From assembly GCA_003996215.1 (NCBI GenBank), contig QJPP01001542.1, positions 434,001-498,000 of the forward strand: a DNA stretch of 64,000 nucleotides. The letters are read 5' to 3'. Of the stretch, positions 1 to 11,514 are shown piece after piece (the stretch's first letter is position 1; each line of letters opens with the position of its first letter). This stretch comes from Jaltomata sinuosa. Lineage: Eukaryota > Streptophyta > Magnoliopsida > Solanales > Solanaceae. The notes under the pieces were generated by a model that did no database searches, was not told the DNA's origin, and saw only the letters and a program-made list of their open reading frames with translations. The translations under genes and the position numbers were made by a program.

Positions 1-221
1 CTTAGCCATACTAAAAATATGATGTGGTTGATTTTTCACATATACTGGTACAATGAACTAATTCTTCTGATTTGTGCAATATTATTGCTGTGGTAAAGAA
101 TTAACTTAGTGGACAGCTTAAACAAATTTTTGCTTGTGTTTTTAGCTTGAATTTGGTTGGACTTTCATTGTCACCGGCTCACCGCTCTTAGTTAGAGCTA
201 ATACTTCTTTTTGTGGGACAG
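1..221 (+). other. NOV intron (3' part)
   Basis: AT-rich intronic sequence ending in a GGACAG acceptor before the exon at 222. No other feature seen. Confidence 0.7.
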
Positions 222-3200
222 GTGAGAAGTGAAAGGTTGTTAGCAGCTCTTGGTTTGAAAACCCAAGTTACGGCCGATGACACACTAGCAATTCTTGAAG
301 TTTGGAGAGCGAAAGCACCCTTGAGAGCTAGGTATTTGATATTCCTTCAGCAGAAAGTGATGTGAAAACAGCAAGTTGGTTTATGTTTTCATTTACTAAA
401 AAGAAATTGCTTTATTGTTTCAGCTATTTCTTTTCCTTTGGATTTAAATAAGAATTAGTTAACTAAATACAAATAGTGTATGCTGCATGAATTGGTCACA
501 TATATTACATACTAAGGTTGGTGGTAGTGGTCTGCTATCTGATTAACTGATGGTCATTTCTCTTTCTTTTTCTTTTCTTTTGAAGTGATGACCAGTGTAT
601 AGTAACTAACTTCACTTAGGACATTGAAGCCTAGTCAAACTCGTTAAGATTACCGTTTGAGTCCTGTTTATATTGTTTTCCCCAACATTGTCAGATATTT
701 GTTAGTCCTACTGAAACCCAAAAAAATGGACTCTCAGTTTTTCTAGATAAACCGAAAGCATGGCTACAGAATTTTTAATGAGAAAGCACTACTGATATTG
801 TTGCTTTGGTTGTACCTGTCTACGTGGGAGGCTGACATTGAGCTCAGAATGTTATTCTTTTGAAACATGTCTGTTCCTGTTTCCATTAAATGTAATGCCT
901 GTCTTGGAGGGGTAACTATTCTGTTCTCTGTCTACAAGAAAAGAAAGGAAAGCTAGAAACAAATAAATTGTCTAGTGATTGCCTCTTTCAATGTTTAATC
1001 ATGACTTAAAAGATGCAATATCAGCAATGGTCAAGCACTGTCAAGCCATAACATGTTCCCTTTCAACAATATAGGGTCCTGAATGGCTAAAAGAAATAAA
1101 AAATTCTAAAAGTTTAAGCATAACTTGCACACTCATCCTTTGAATACTTTTTTCAGTGTGTCACAAATGTCCAGATTTTACACATTCATGTGGAATAGGA
1201 TGAATACTTCAGAGAGAAAAGTGGTTGAAGAATTACGTGATGGGCCTTCTGTGTTTGTCCCTTCTGAGTTTGGTGCTTCACTTGAAGATGCTGTACCTGG
1301 TGTTCTGTTGTCACTGAAAGAAGTCTTTTGGTGTGATTCAACTGGTTCTTTGGACCAAGTGAAGATGCACTATACAAAATTTGTCCAACATTCAGTCCAA
1401 CAACATCCTGTTACCAGAATATTATGTAGCTTGTACCCGGGCCTTCATGACTTTTTTGTTGGTAGATGTGGAGTGGCTGAGTTCCCTCATTTCCATGGAT
1501 ACCTTCAAATATTGCTGCATTTATCTGCGGTTGCTTTACCTTCACAAGAAGCTAAAAAAGTAAGCCATCTTTTTCTAATAAACTTAATTTGTCATGGTAA
1601 AATGAATTTGCTGCTACCAAAGACAGGTTTGATTAGTTTCTGAGTTTAAAAATGATTTCACACTTGCTTTTCAGGTTTTCCATATATTTCTCAAGTGGGC
1701 TGATGAGCTAAAATCTGGCTCTTTGAGATTTGAAGATGTTGATTTCTTGGAAAAGAGTCTCAAGGAAAAGCAGTATCTGATTCTTCCCACTGCAGAAAAT
1801 AAATGGGTATCTCTCAACCAATCCTTTGGGCTCATCTGTTGGTGTGATGATAATAAGTTAAGAATGGAATTTAAGCATTGTGATAATATTAACTTTCTCT
1901 ACTTTGGGGAACTCAATGACGAGGAAAAGGAAATTCTCCGAACAAAAGTTTCGATCTTCATGCGTAGATTAAATATTCCCTCTCTTTCTGAGGTAAGCTA
2001 AGTTACACCTTTCCTCTCTTTTCATTCTTGTCCACATGCATGATATCGGATAAAGACTAGATATTTCTGAGAGAGATGACATATATGCCCACTGGGCTCT
2101 CCTACATCAACGAGTCACTCTGCTCCATTTTTCATTGTACATTGTTTACAATTTTCTGTCTTTCTCCCCGATTAACTTGAACTTTATTATCTATTTGGTC
2201 AATAGAAGTTTTTTTACTATGACCATCCAAAATAAATTAAAGCACTTTTTTATTGTTGATGTGTCATCTATTTTGTATTTTATGTAATTGTTTTTACTAT
2301 GACTTTTTAATTGCTTTAAACTATGACTCACAAATAATCCTAACAAAAAACAGTCAGTTCTTTGAATCTCAACTTTGAAAAGTTGGATTGATATCAACAT
2401 CATTGTATATTGAATGTTGAGATTAGTTACTTTAATCATAAATTGATTCTTATTGTTCTAACATCATACCTGTTTAGTATTTTTAAAATTTTTCTATAGT
2501 TGTGGACTTTACTTCAAAGAAGTGCACGTTTACTCTTTGTTTTTCGCTTCAAGCCCCAAGGACTTTGTTCTATCTTTGTGCTTTTCACTTTTAAAAACAT
2601 TGTTCAAAAGTTAGCTGATCGATGTCCAAAATAAAGCCGAAGACTCAGTAATTTTATTCTTGTATATGGAATTATGTAATACTTTGGGTGGACAAAGTAG
2701 TTACAAGTTGTAACTCCCTAGGAATTCCTGATATGCAATGCTTAAGCTGAAACTGGTAATTATAATGATTTGAAGTTGGTTCATGGTTGGATGTCAGGGA
2801 AATAAGGCGCCAAAAGGCTCTTTTATCTTTGAAGTTGTCAGGTCTTATACAACTCAAATATTTGAGCGAGTAAGATTAACCACTCTACTATTATAACTTA
2901 TCTAATCTAATGACTGGCTAATGAGCGCCAAAAGAGTACTAGTAGCTCATCTGCTTAATTGATTTCATTTTCTCTTTTTCAACCTAATATCTTTTATAGG
3001 AGATATGAATGGATTCTTAAAATTCTGGTATGATGATTTCTTTCATTTGAAATTGCAGCTGACAACTTGATCAAGAAAATGAAAAGGCAGAACATGATGT
3101 TGTATGAAGGAAAAGAAAGTCCTTCAACACAATTTAGATCTTGATATGTATTAACTTCTGAAATCCGACAGTAACTTTTTTCTGGTTCAAATGTGTATCA

Positions 3201-6018
3201 AGTACTACCACTATTCTGATTTATATGGTTTTCTTCCCACTTTGGAACATGGATATATGAACTCATTTACTTCCTTTGTTCCATATTGATTGTCCCATTT
3301 ACTATTTTGGGTTGTTCCAAATTGTGTCCACTTTCTTAGAACGGAAAATTTCCCATGCTATTCAATACTTCCGTACTATCCTACTATCCCAATTTTTTCT
3401 CAACGTTAACCTCTCTTTTGCAGGTTGTAACGCGTGAAATCATACATGATGGTCCAACAGACACTTGCTTTATAGCTTCAATGGTTAACTGGGCTCTTCC
3501 ATATGCTCAACGATATATATATAACATTTACACAGACAAGTATTTGCAGCTCAGCCAGTCTGTATTTGAGAACTTTAGATCTCTACAGATCGTCGTCGTT
3601 GAAAAGTTGTTCTACAGGAATGTTATTAAAAGTGTCAACATAGAATCAGAGAAGCAGTTTGAGTGCAGTTGTCTGCTAGAGGTATTTTAATCACGCTAGC
3701 ATCTACGGATTCTTTTATCGATGGAATGTTACATACTTGAGATTTTTCTTTTTTGAAAAGCTTGTATTGTATTTGAATTTTCATTAAAATGTTGTCCCCA
3801 TTCGGATGACTGAGTGGCTAAAGCTTAGGGGAGTAACAACATGGGGATCCTAGGTCGGAATCTCCGTATAACACTCATTGTGGACCCATCTTCTCTAGCC
3901 TGATTACACAACTTCTTGGCTTGTGGGTAGTAGCAAGTTGCTCTTTGGATTAGCTGAGCTGTTTGCCAGCTGTTCTCGACACCTCCATCCAAAAAGAATT
4001 AGTAGGACCTTTTAAGAAAAAAGGATTACTATTGATGATTTTTTTAATATATGAAATTATTAAATACAAAACTAAGGGTCAGTTTTTGAAATATATGAAA
4101 TTGAAGACTGCTTTCTGCATATTCCACTGTAACACATACTTCTAGTATACTCTTGTTTATTTCTTCTTCTTTTTCTTCTTGAGCTCGCCCTAATGGTGGG
4201 AAGGTTGCCTGGTGTGAAAGATGGCCTTGCCACCATCGTCAAAAGGAAAAATAGTTTTACTTTCAAGAAAAATGATTACTACTTCTTGTTCCTCGTCAAA
4301 TAGGAAAAAAAACAAGAGAGCTTTTTTTTCAGCTCCAGGTAACAGTTGTCTGACTCATGGAGATCTAACATGATTATGAGTGCATATATAACACTTGTTT
4401 TTGGTATATGCTTTTTGTATGTGGTCTGTCTTTTTAGTTGTCAGTAAAATCTTATCCCTTACTGAAGTAAAACAAATATATGGATAATTTGTTCATTTTC
4501 ACTCTTTCACAGGGAAACATCCTGTATGCCACTCGAGAATCAGATTCTCATTCAATATTCATGGAGATTTCTCGTTTATTCTATTCTAGAGCTCCTGACT
4601 TGCACTTGGCGAACTTTCTTCATATGATCACGACAATGGCAAAGTCAGGTTCCACTGAGGAGCAAATCGAGTTTTTCATTTTGAATTGCCAGAAAATGCC
4701 CAAGCTTCCCGTAGGTGAATCTGTTTGGTCACTTGCGAACATTCCATTGTCAACTGATAGTGTGACATGGCTGATGACTAGTTGTGCTTCTAGAACAATT
4801 GGTGAGACAAACGCTGTGAATTTCAAGAAGAAACCTGGAGGCAGCTCAAATGGTATTCCTGATTCTCGTGCAAGTGTTGTGAAGACACAGGCAGCCAGTA
4901 GCATCCAACCAGGGAAGGAAAAGGCTATTGAAGAATTTATAGAAGAAACATCTGCTCAGGCTCCAACGCAGATCACTTGTGTTCGCAATGATCCAGTAGC
5001 CCCTGTAGACTACAAAACTAATCACGGTTTCCACAGTTCTCGTCCAAGTGTTATGAGGACACAGGCAGCCGGTGGCATCTTTTCAAGAAAGGAGGAGACG
5101 ATTGAAGAAGTTATAGCAGAAACATCTGTTCTGGCTCCAACTGAGATCACTTGTGGTCGCAATGATCCAGCAGCCACTGCTGGCGGGAAAACTGGACATG
5201 ATTCTCATGCAAGTGTTATGAAAACACAGGCAAGAAAAGAGGAGACTGTTGAAGAAGTTATAGCAGAAACATCTGTTCTGGCTTCAACTGAGATCACTCA
5301 TGGTCGCAATGATCCAGCATCTTCTCCAGCTTTACTAGGTTCACGAGGTACTAATCATCTATGTAATGAGCTCGTATCTTCTACTATCGACGCTGCGAGT
5401 AGTTCTCCTTATAATGTGACTGTACAACAAGACCTGAATTATCGTTCATTTGATATGGGAGAAAGAGGTCAGCCTTCTGTAGACATGGGTTGTCCTCAAC
5501 AGGCATTGTTAACTGGCAGATTCTCCGATCATGTACATAATGTGCTGGTGCCGTCTACTGTGAATGCGGCCATTAATAATGTGACAGCACCACAAGACCT
5601 GATCTATAATTCATTTGATGCAAGAGAAAGAGTTCAGTTGTCTTTTGGCATGGTTGATCCTCAACAGGCATTGTTAACTGGTAGACTCGGAGAATCTGCT
5701 GCATTCAATTACTTTGTGGGGAAATTTGGCAAGCCTTCTGTGAAATGGGTTAATGAAACTAATGAGACGGGGCTTCCCTACGACCTTCTTGTGGCAGGTA
5801 ATGAGTATATAGAAGTAAAGGCAACTAGATCAGTGACAAAGGATTGGTTCCATATTACCTTGAGGGAATGGCAGTTTGCAGTTGAGAAAGGTGAACTTTT
5901 TAGCATTGCTCATGTTGTATTATCACCTCATAATGCAGCAACAGTGACAGTTTACAAGAACCCAGCCAGACTCTGTTGTCTTGGTAAACTACAGTTGGCT
6001 CTTATAATACCAAAGTGA
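222..6018 (+). CDS. NOV: NO VEIN (NOV)-like protein, 3' part (five exons; 5' end lies outside the window)
   Basis: Exons read as 222-331, 1157-1559, 1675-1992, 3424-3681 and 4513-6018; all junctions are AG/GT and phases agree, giving about 898 residues to a TGA stop. Arabidopsis NOV is a very large plant-specific nuclear protein needed for leaf vein development and auxin-dependent patterning, with an ATPase-like N-terminal part (not in this window). The C-terminal ~110 residues (from about 5680) match DUF3883: an LGESAAFNYF start, then YDLL followed 12 residues later by IEVKAT, the D...ExK spacing of PD-(D/E)XK nuclease folds. The last exon also holds two sets of internal protein repeats (4855-5320 and 5340-5690). 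It converges on the ceramidase gene. Family assignment is confident; the internal ATG codons before the exons are intronic and are not starts. Confidence 0.88.
332..1156 (+). other. NOV intron, 825 bp
   Basis: Donor GTATTT after 331 and acceptor TTTCAG before 1157. I see no repeat or gene inside. Confidence 0.75.
1993..3423 (+). other. NOV intron, 1.4 kb
   Basis: Donor GTAAGC, acceptor TTGCAG. AT-rich with no coding feature. A short stretch at 3275-3345 resembles one end of a Stowaway-type MITE (TTCCATATTGATTGTCCCA), but a partner end is not clear. Confidence 0.6.
3800..3995 (+). mobile_element. tRNA-derived SINE-like element in a NOV intron
   Basis: GACTGAGTGGCTAAAG resembles a pol III A box, and GGTCGGAATCTCC about 45 bp downstream resembles a B box. 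This is followed by a non-tRNA body, in the manner of Solanaceae SINEs. Ends and target duplication are not resolved. Confidence 0.5.
4855..5320 (+). repeat. Three tandem ~60-residue repeats inside NOV
   Basis: The encoded pattern (R/H)xSV(V/M)(K/R)TQA ... EE(V/F)I(A/E)ETS ... ITxxRNDP occurs three times in a row in the last NOV exon. The third copy has lost part of the middle. The spacing is low-complexity and probably disordered. Confidence 0.8.
5340..5690 (+). repeat. Two ~65-residue repeats just before the DUF3883 domain
   Basis: The segment ending PQQALLTGR(F/L) is present twice (about 5350-5520 and 5520-5690), with matching TVNAA/TIDAA and QDLxYxSFD motifs. This is a second, independent internal duplication in the same exon. 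Confidence 0.75.
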
Positions 6019-6717
6019 TAAAACTTTTTAGATGTATATAAGGTTAATTCATCTTTCATATTTAGATGATGATAGAATGTGATAAGAAATGCTTGCATCA
6101 TTCGTGAGATTAAGTAAATTACTTGAATCTTGTATCAACCCAAATTTATGAATGAAAGTTATCTGTAAAACAAGATCTTGACAAGGATATATAATAAACG
6201 ATTACTAGCTTTTCTCGATTAGTTGTTTCATTTGCGTAGACTCAGGACCAAGCCAATCTCGATTAAGAAAAAGTCGAGCTTCGACTGTCATTTAGTAACA
6301 AAGCCAAAGCTCTAGTTTAAAAGTGTGCACAGTTGCCACTTTAGCAACAGACCATCTATCAGGCTGAGCTAAACAAATCATACAAACCACCATATCGCAC
6401 ATTCACGTAGCAGCACAATATGTTAACAAATTTTCAAGAGAGAAGGAGAATTTATCAGAAAAAGAATCAACTAGTTAATCCATGTCATCTTCTGTGGGGA
6501 GTGTAAAATATGGTACACTGGGGAAACCACTAATTGTACAGTCAAAAAATTAACCACTATTCGGTCGAGTCAAAACTATTCCAGACTTTCATTTACATTA
6601 CATTATGCAAAATGGGAAAACAAAAAAAATTGCAAGGGCTTTGCTTTGTGCTCACCCGAGCCATTTCCTGCACATGTTTGGTATTACAGGCTCAGCTCAA
6701 AAGAGAAGTAACTTCTG
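6019..6717. other. Intergenic region between two convergent genes
   Basis: It holds the 3' UTRs of NOV (plus) and the ceramidase gene (minus). No further gene or repeat is seen. Short ORFs at 6534-6802 lie over the ceramidase 3' end and look like shadows. Confidence 0.6.
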
Positions 6718-9688
6718 CTACTGGGTTTTTGGTTTCTGGATCTTCACGTATGGGAAAACTCCGAACAAGTGCTTGATTTTGGGATTCCATTCACGTTGCT
6801 GAGCACGGCAATACATCAAGAATGTATTTGCAAAGTACGAGTTGAAGCCCATTAAGACGTGCCACACTGCATGGCCCTGAGGATTAACGTACCAGCCCTG
6901 AATTTGCTTGCAGAATAATCGATCACATAGCCAGCAAGCAGCTCCGATCAATAAAGTCGCCACATACAACTTTGCGAGCCGCTTTGCCGACACGTCTTCT
7001 GTATGTATGTAATACTTATATGCTCGAGGAGCGCAAAGAAGGCACAATAGTGCATAATGTACTTTGAAACCAATGCCAAAGCGAAGCTGTGAATGCACAA
7101 TGGCAAAGAGTGCACCATAAAGGAACAAAAAGGTCGGCATCGTACTCCGATAATGCCAATCTGGTGAATATAGGATATAAATATACAGAAGCATCTCCCA
7201 GACCATTGGTGTCTCATCACCTTGCTGTTGCCTGTCAGTTTAATACATGGATCATAGTACACATATAAGCACATCAAAAGCAGGCAGTATTTTCAAGGAC
7301 AATTATTTTCATCACTGTTATTTCCTAGCATAAGTAGAGATGAGAGAATCCCTTAATTTAAAGTGAGAAAGGACAGTCTCCAAAATAAAACTTCAGAAAC
7401 AAGCAAGAGGCACACTGAAGATGGCACACAGTAAGCTTTATCCTGCTATGCAGCAAGATGACGAATATTTTCCTCCTGGGAACAGGACATATAAATAATA
7501 AGAGGTGGTTTGACAGCACCAATACTACCAGTATCTTTACAAGTGAAACCTTCCCCTCACAACTTAGTACATCAAAGTCAAAAGGACAAGCTACATTCTA
7601 AACCAAAATCTTAGTCAGCCACATATACAGATCCAGGTTCAACAGTTGTAGACGCTCTTATGGGGAACTAAAGACATATCGCCTCTATAGGATAAAAAAC
7701 ATGATGTCGGGGCTCTATTATTATAACTGCTAGGACACCTTAGGCAAGAAAAGCACCCTTGTTATAATAGTAGAACCCCGACATCGTGTCTTTTATCCTA
7801 AAGAGGCGATCTGTCTTTAGTTTCCTTTTCAACGTTTTTACATGCTCTTATGGGGAGTACCCTAGGTCCAACACCAGTGTCTCGAAAGATTTTGTTAATA
7901 CACAATAACCAACTGCAAGACCTCCCGCGAGGTTTCACAACAGATAACTGTCCACAATTAATCAAAAAAGAAATGGAAAATGAACTAGGTTCATGGACTG
8001 ACCACGGGGATAACACACACATGCTGCACCAAAGGGTATGGCCTAGTGGACAATGAAGTAATAGAAAAACCACGAGAACTCAGGTTCCAATCCCAGCAAA
8101 GGCAAGAAAATACTACTCCCTCCGTCCCATTTTATATGAGTTACTTTGACTTGGCACGGACTTTAAGAAAGAAAGGAAGACTTTTGAAATTTGTGGTCTA
8201 AAATGAGTCTTAAATGTTTGTGGTTGTAAATCATTTCACTAAGGGTAAAATGGGTATCTTAAAGTTAAATTGTTACTAAATGTAGAAATGTGTCATTCTT
8301 TTTGGGACTGACTAAAAAGGAAAGTGAGTCATATAAAGTGGGACAGAGGGAGTAGGTGATTTCTCCCCATCTTCCTAAGCGTTGGTGGCCAGAGTTACCC
8401 GATAAGGTACCTAAGTGGATAATCGGGGTACGCGCAAGGCGCTAGCTGGCCCGAACACCACCATCCCAAAAGAAAACACATGCTAATTCCGGCATCGGCC
8501 AAGAAAGGGGAACTTAAAGAAATGCTTTCGCATTTCACTTCTACCAAAGATTTAACCTATCTCATCAACTACTTAATCACAAAACTGTTCTTGAAATGTT
8601 ATAAGTCAATCAAGCTAAAGAGGCGCTTCAACAAAAACTAAGTAAAATGCCAAAGAAACAACTGAGCTATACAAGTTACTACGACCAACCCCAAAAGGTG
8701 TCACCTAAGAACTGTATAGAAATACTAAATCATCATTATGGCATATTGATGGAGTCTTTCCTTAAATAGCACAAAATCACTTGGTCTATCACCATTTCTG
8801 TCATGGAGATTATTACTTAATGCACTAGAAACTTCTTGACAGGATCAAACCATGCATCCCTGTGCCCCTCTTTCCTACACTCTTTAAGAAAATCAGAATT
8901 AGTTGTGGCACTAATACAGTTTTCAAAAATCAGTAGACAGAAAATTTGAAATATTGGGTTGTGTACTTGTACATAGATAGGATCATCCTACCAATATAGT
9001 AACAAAATATGCAATTTGTGTACATCTTCAAGAAAAATGCTAATTAATTTTTCAAAAAAAAGCTCATGGCAAAACACTGGGTATGTTGTTGTTGTTGTTG
9101 TAAAGCTCATGGCAAAACAGATTACATGTCATTGTGACTACAACAAACTCAAACTTCAGAAGCTAATACTTAAGATCCCAACGTACAGGAAAATAAGAAA
9201 AATTCAAATCTTCTACCTGTGTATTCTCTTTGGGTTCAGTCTACAAAAAACCATGATAGCTCTACAGAGGTTTACACAATATAAATACCTCAAAAAATGA
9301 GGCTATGGGGCATCCTTTTGAATCTACTTCCTCGTACTTTAGCAGACAAAGGATAATAAAAAACACGTACATACATGTCTATTACACACCTAGAAAGCTT
9401 TATAGATAATCTAACAGTAAAGAATGGAGAGAGTGCTTACATCTGCCGCAAAGTGGCATGATATGTCATGCTCCCTAAGGCAAGTATTATGTTTGATACA
9501 TGAAGGACACTGAACCTTTTCTCAAACCGTTGTCTGAGGGCGTTCACAAGACCAATAAGAGCCAAGAGAATGCATGGGATATTTGAAATGGTGTTGAAGA
9601 ATTCTGCAATATAGGATGACTGCACATAATTTGGTTCACACCACTCTTTAGATGTTACTGGGCCCCAAAAGAATATGCCATCTGCCAT
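6718..9688 (-). CDS. ACER: Alkaline (phyto)ceramidase
   Basis: Coding exons 9441-9688 and 6718-7231 join in phase (248 + 514 bp) to give 253 aa, the usual length of plant ACER. The enzyme hydrolyses ceramide or phytoceramide to a sphingoid base and a fatty acid in ER/Golgi membranes. Family signatures are complete: the N-terminal Ca-site segment WCEPNYVQSSYIAEFFNT (residues 16-33), S73 and H77 in SMTYHATL, D88 in DETPMVWE, and H203/H207 in GHAVWH. Several hydrophobic segments fit a seven-helix membrane protein. The ATG at 9686-9688 is preceded by GATTGCAG, an acceptor-like site, so a 5' UTR intron is likely. No damage seen. Confidence 0.93.
7664..7825. repeat. Long near-perfect inverted repeat (hairpin / foldback MITE)
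   Basis: The arms 7664-7727 and 7761-7825 pair almost completely, with a 33-bp loop. Both contain CGCCTCT, AGGATAAAA and GATGTCGGGG or their complements. GCTCTTATGGGGA occurs on both sides (about 7653 and 7843), possibly a target duplication, though not symmetric about the arms. Confidence 0.85.
8026..8475 (+). mobile_element. SolS-type tRNA-derived SINE, split by a MITE
   Basis: Head GGGTATGGCCTAGTGG (A box) with GGTTCCAATCC (B box) at about 8083, then the diagnostic tail region GTACGCGCAAGG...CTGGCCCGAACACCACC. Flanking ACACATGCT at 8017-8025 and 8476-8484 is a target-site duplication. Its body is interrupted by a Stowaway element at 8116-8352. Confidence 0.82.
8116..8352. mobile_element. 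Stowaway-like MITE nested in a SINE
   Basis: Terminal inverted repeats CTCCCTCCGTCCCA / TGGGACAGAGGGAG are flanked by TA dinucleotides (8114-8115 and 8353-8354), typical of Tc1/mariner MITEs. Removing it restores a continuous SINE. Confidence 0.88.
9077..9101 (+). mobile_element. Extremely 5'-truncated RTE/TS retroposon tail
   Basis: Only CTGGGTATGTTGTTG plus more TTG units remains, but it is bounded by an 18-bp direct repeat (9059-9076 and 9102-9119, AAAGCTCATGGCAAAACA). This fits target-primed reverse transcription that stopped after about 25 nt. Confidence 0.78.
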
Positions 9689-10196
9689 TCTGCAATCTTA
9701 CTTGAAAAAGTCAGCTTGTAGGCACTTACAATATTTGATGTAAGTAAATTACTCAAGCATTTTAACATGTCTCAATAGTCAACGTTTAATTAAAGAGACA
9801 AATTTTCTAAATATATCCTTAGAAGAATTATAATCAGATGTGAATGAACAAAAAATGGCTTCGACTATAACCTTCGATACAATTACTACGCACACAAACA
9901 ATGATTTTAGATGAACCACAAAGAATCGACACAACATGAAACTGAAAAAGAAGAAGGGACAGGGACCCAAGAACTCTTAAGACAGTAATGAGTCACGATA
10001 TCCATATGACACTACAACACAGGATCTCTGTGTAGAACAAGTGCTCATGGCAGTTAGGTGACATTTCATTATTGTTAACTTTAGAAAAGTATCCACAATC
10101 CTCAAAATTTGGCCCCGGGTATAAAAACCAGTTAACGCATTAATTCAGATTTGATTTCCAATAGCTTCTTGTTCTTTATGCCAGGTTGTTTTATAC

Positions 10197-10305
10197 TCTC
10201 TCTATCTCATATTAACTTTACGTGGCTTTGGCATTCAAAATTCTAAGATCAGCTAAATTGACCATCAAAGTCAACTTAGATCCCTAAAGTGGGTCAAATG
10301 GAGTA
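10197..10305. mobile_element. Possible small Stowaway-like MITE
   Basis: TACTCTCTCTATCTCATAT at the left and TGGGTCAAATGGAGTA at the right resemble degraded Stowaway ends next to TA. Weak. Confidence 0.35.
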
Positions 10306-10611
10306 AATATGAAGTTATGCATACATTATTTCTTCTTATGAGTTGATGAATAATCTCCTTTTTTTTTCAATGCACATTTCTCAAGGCATGTATATCACAC
10401 TAATAACTGAAACATAGTTTCTCCCATAGAAGAAGATCGGATGAGATTACTTGTAGTGGGAAGATCAAATATACTACTAAACTATTATACCTACAATGAG
10501 GTTGACATTGCTTGAATTTTTTCACTAAACTATTATAGCTACAATACACAAAATCAATTAAATTTCCACTAAACCCACAAATAATACAACAATTAACCAA
10601 CTCCAACTCCA

Positions 10612-11268
10612 ACTCCAAAGATCCAATTTTTAACCCCATTAAACCACCTCCTACACAGCTTAATCAAACTACAATATCACCCTCACCACTATTCCCATAA
10701 CAAAAAATACCCTCAAATCTCAACCAATCTATACGACCTTACTTGAAAAGGATCTGTTCTATAGGCTCGTACCACTGTATCCTTGAGTTCTAAGGAGACA
10801 GCAAATTGGTCTATCAGCCCACAAAAGGTAGAGGTAAGGTCCTAAGTTGCTCGGACTCTTCACTTTCGACGCCACACCCGTGTTGGATTCTCCAAAATAT
10901 ACTACTTTTGAAGAATCCGACACACATCCGTTAAGACATTTTTGAAGAGTCCATGCACCAAAGATCCAATTTTTACCCCCATTAAACCACCTCATACACT
11001 GCTTAATGCCTTAATCAAACTACAATATCACCCTTAACACTATTCCCATAACAAAAATACCCTCAAATTCCAACCAACCTATACGACCTTACTTGAACAG
11101 GATCTGTTCTATAGGCTCGTACCGCTGTATCCTTGAGTTCTAAGGAGACAGCAAATTGGTCTAAGTTGCGCGGACTCTTCACTTTTGATGCCACACCCAT
11201 GTCGGATTCTTCACTTTTGGTGAATCCAACATGCACCTATTGACATTTTTGAAGAGTCCGAGCAACAT
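10612..11268. repeat. Tandem direct duplication (period ~345 bp) including a foldback element
   Basis: The segment from AAAGATCCAATTTTTA through ACCTTACTTGAA and GTATCCTTGAGTTCTAAGG is present at about 10616-10805 and again at 10962-11162. Each copy is followed by a palindromic element starting GTTGC(T/G)CGGACTCTTC and ending TTTTTGAAGAGTCC (10846-10959 and 11165-11268). Confidence 0.85.
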
Positions 11269-11269
11269 A

Positions 11270-11347
11270 GGTAAGGTCTGCATACATCCTACCCTCCCCA
11301 TACCCCACATGTGGGATTACAATGGATATGTTTTTGTTGTTGTTATC
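11270..11347 (+). mobile_element. TS SINE / RTE 3'-end fragment
   Basis: GTAAGGTCTGCATACA ... CCCCACATGTGGGATTACA ... TTTTTGTTGTTGTTA is the common Solanaceae retroposon 3' end with a TTG tail. Confidence 0.7.
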
Positions 11348-11514
11348 ACCATTAGATCCCCAAAATGAACCAAATTTCTCCACAAAAATACATATACATA
11401 TAGCAACCAATACATACAAAAATATGCATATGTATGTAAGTCTACATAGTTGTGCATAAATACGTAATCTTTCTATTTATACTAAGAAAAAAATTCAGAA
11501 AAATACAAACAAAC

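Larger units (their letters stand above)
7232..9440 (-). other. Ceramidase intron, 2.2 kb, repeat-rich
   Basis: Donor GTAAGC just below 9441 and acceptor GACAG just above 7231. It contains the 7664-7825 hairpin, a SINE split by a MITE (8026-8475) and a very short retroposon end (9077-9101), listed separately. The rest is ordinary AT-rich intron. Confidence 0.85.
9689..11514 (-). other. Probable 5' UTR intron of the ceramidase gene, with duplicated repeats
   Basis: An acceptor-like GATTGCAG lies immediately before the ATG, and a donor-like GAAAG/GTTTGT on the minus strand lies at 11514/11515. No coding feature seen inside. A ~345-bp direct duplication occupies 10.6-11.27 kb. A small Stowaway-like segment may lie at 10197-10305. 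Confidence 0.5.

Noticed and set aside
4480..4512. ATG at 4480 as the start of a separate gene
   Set aside because: It lies before a good acceptor (TTTCACAG) and the downstream frame continues NOV from earlier exons in phase.
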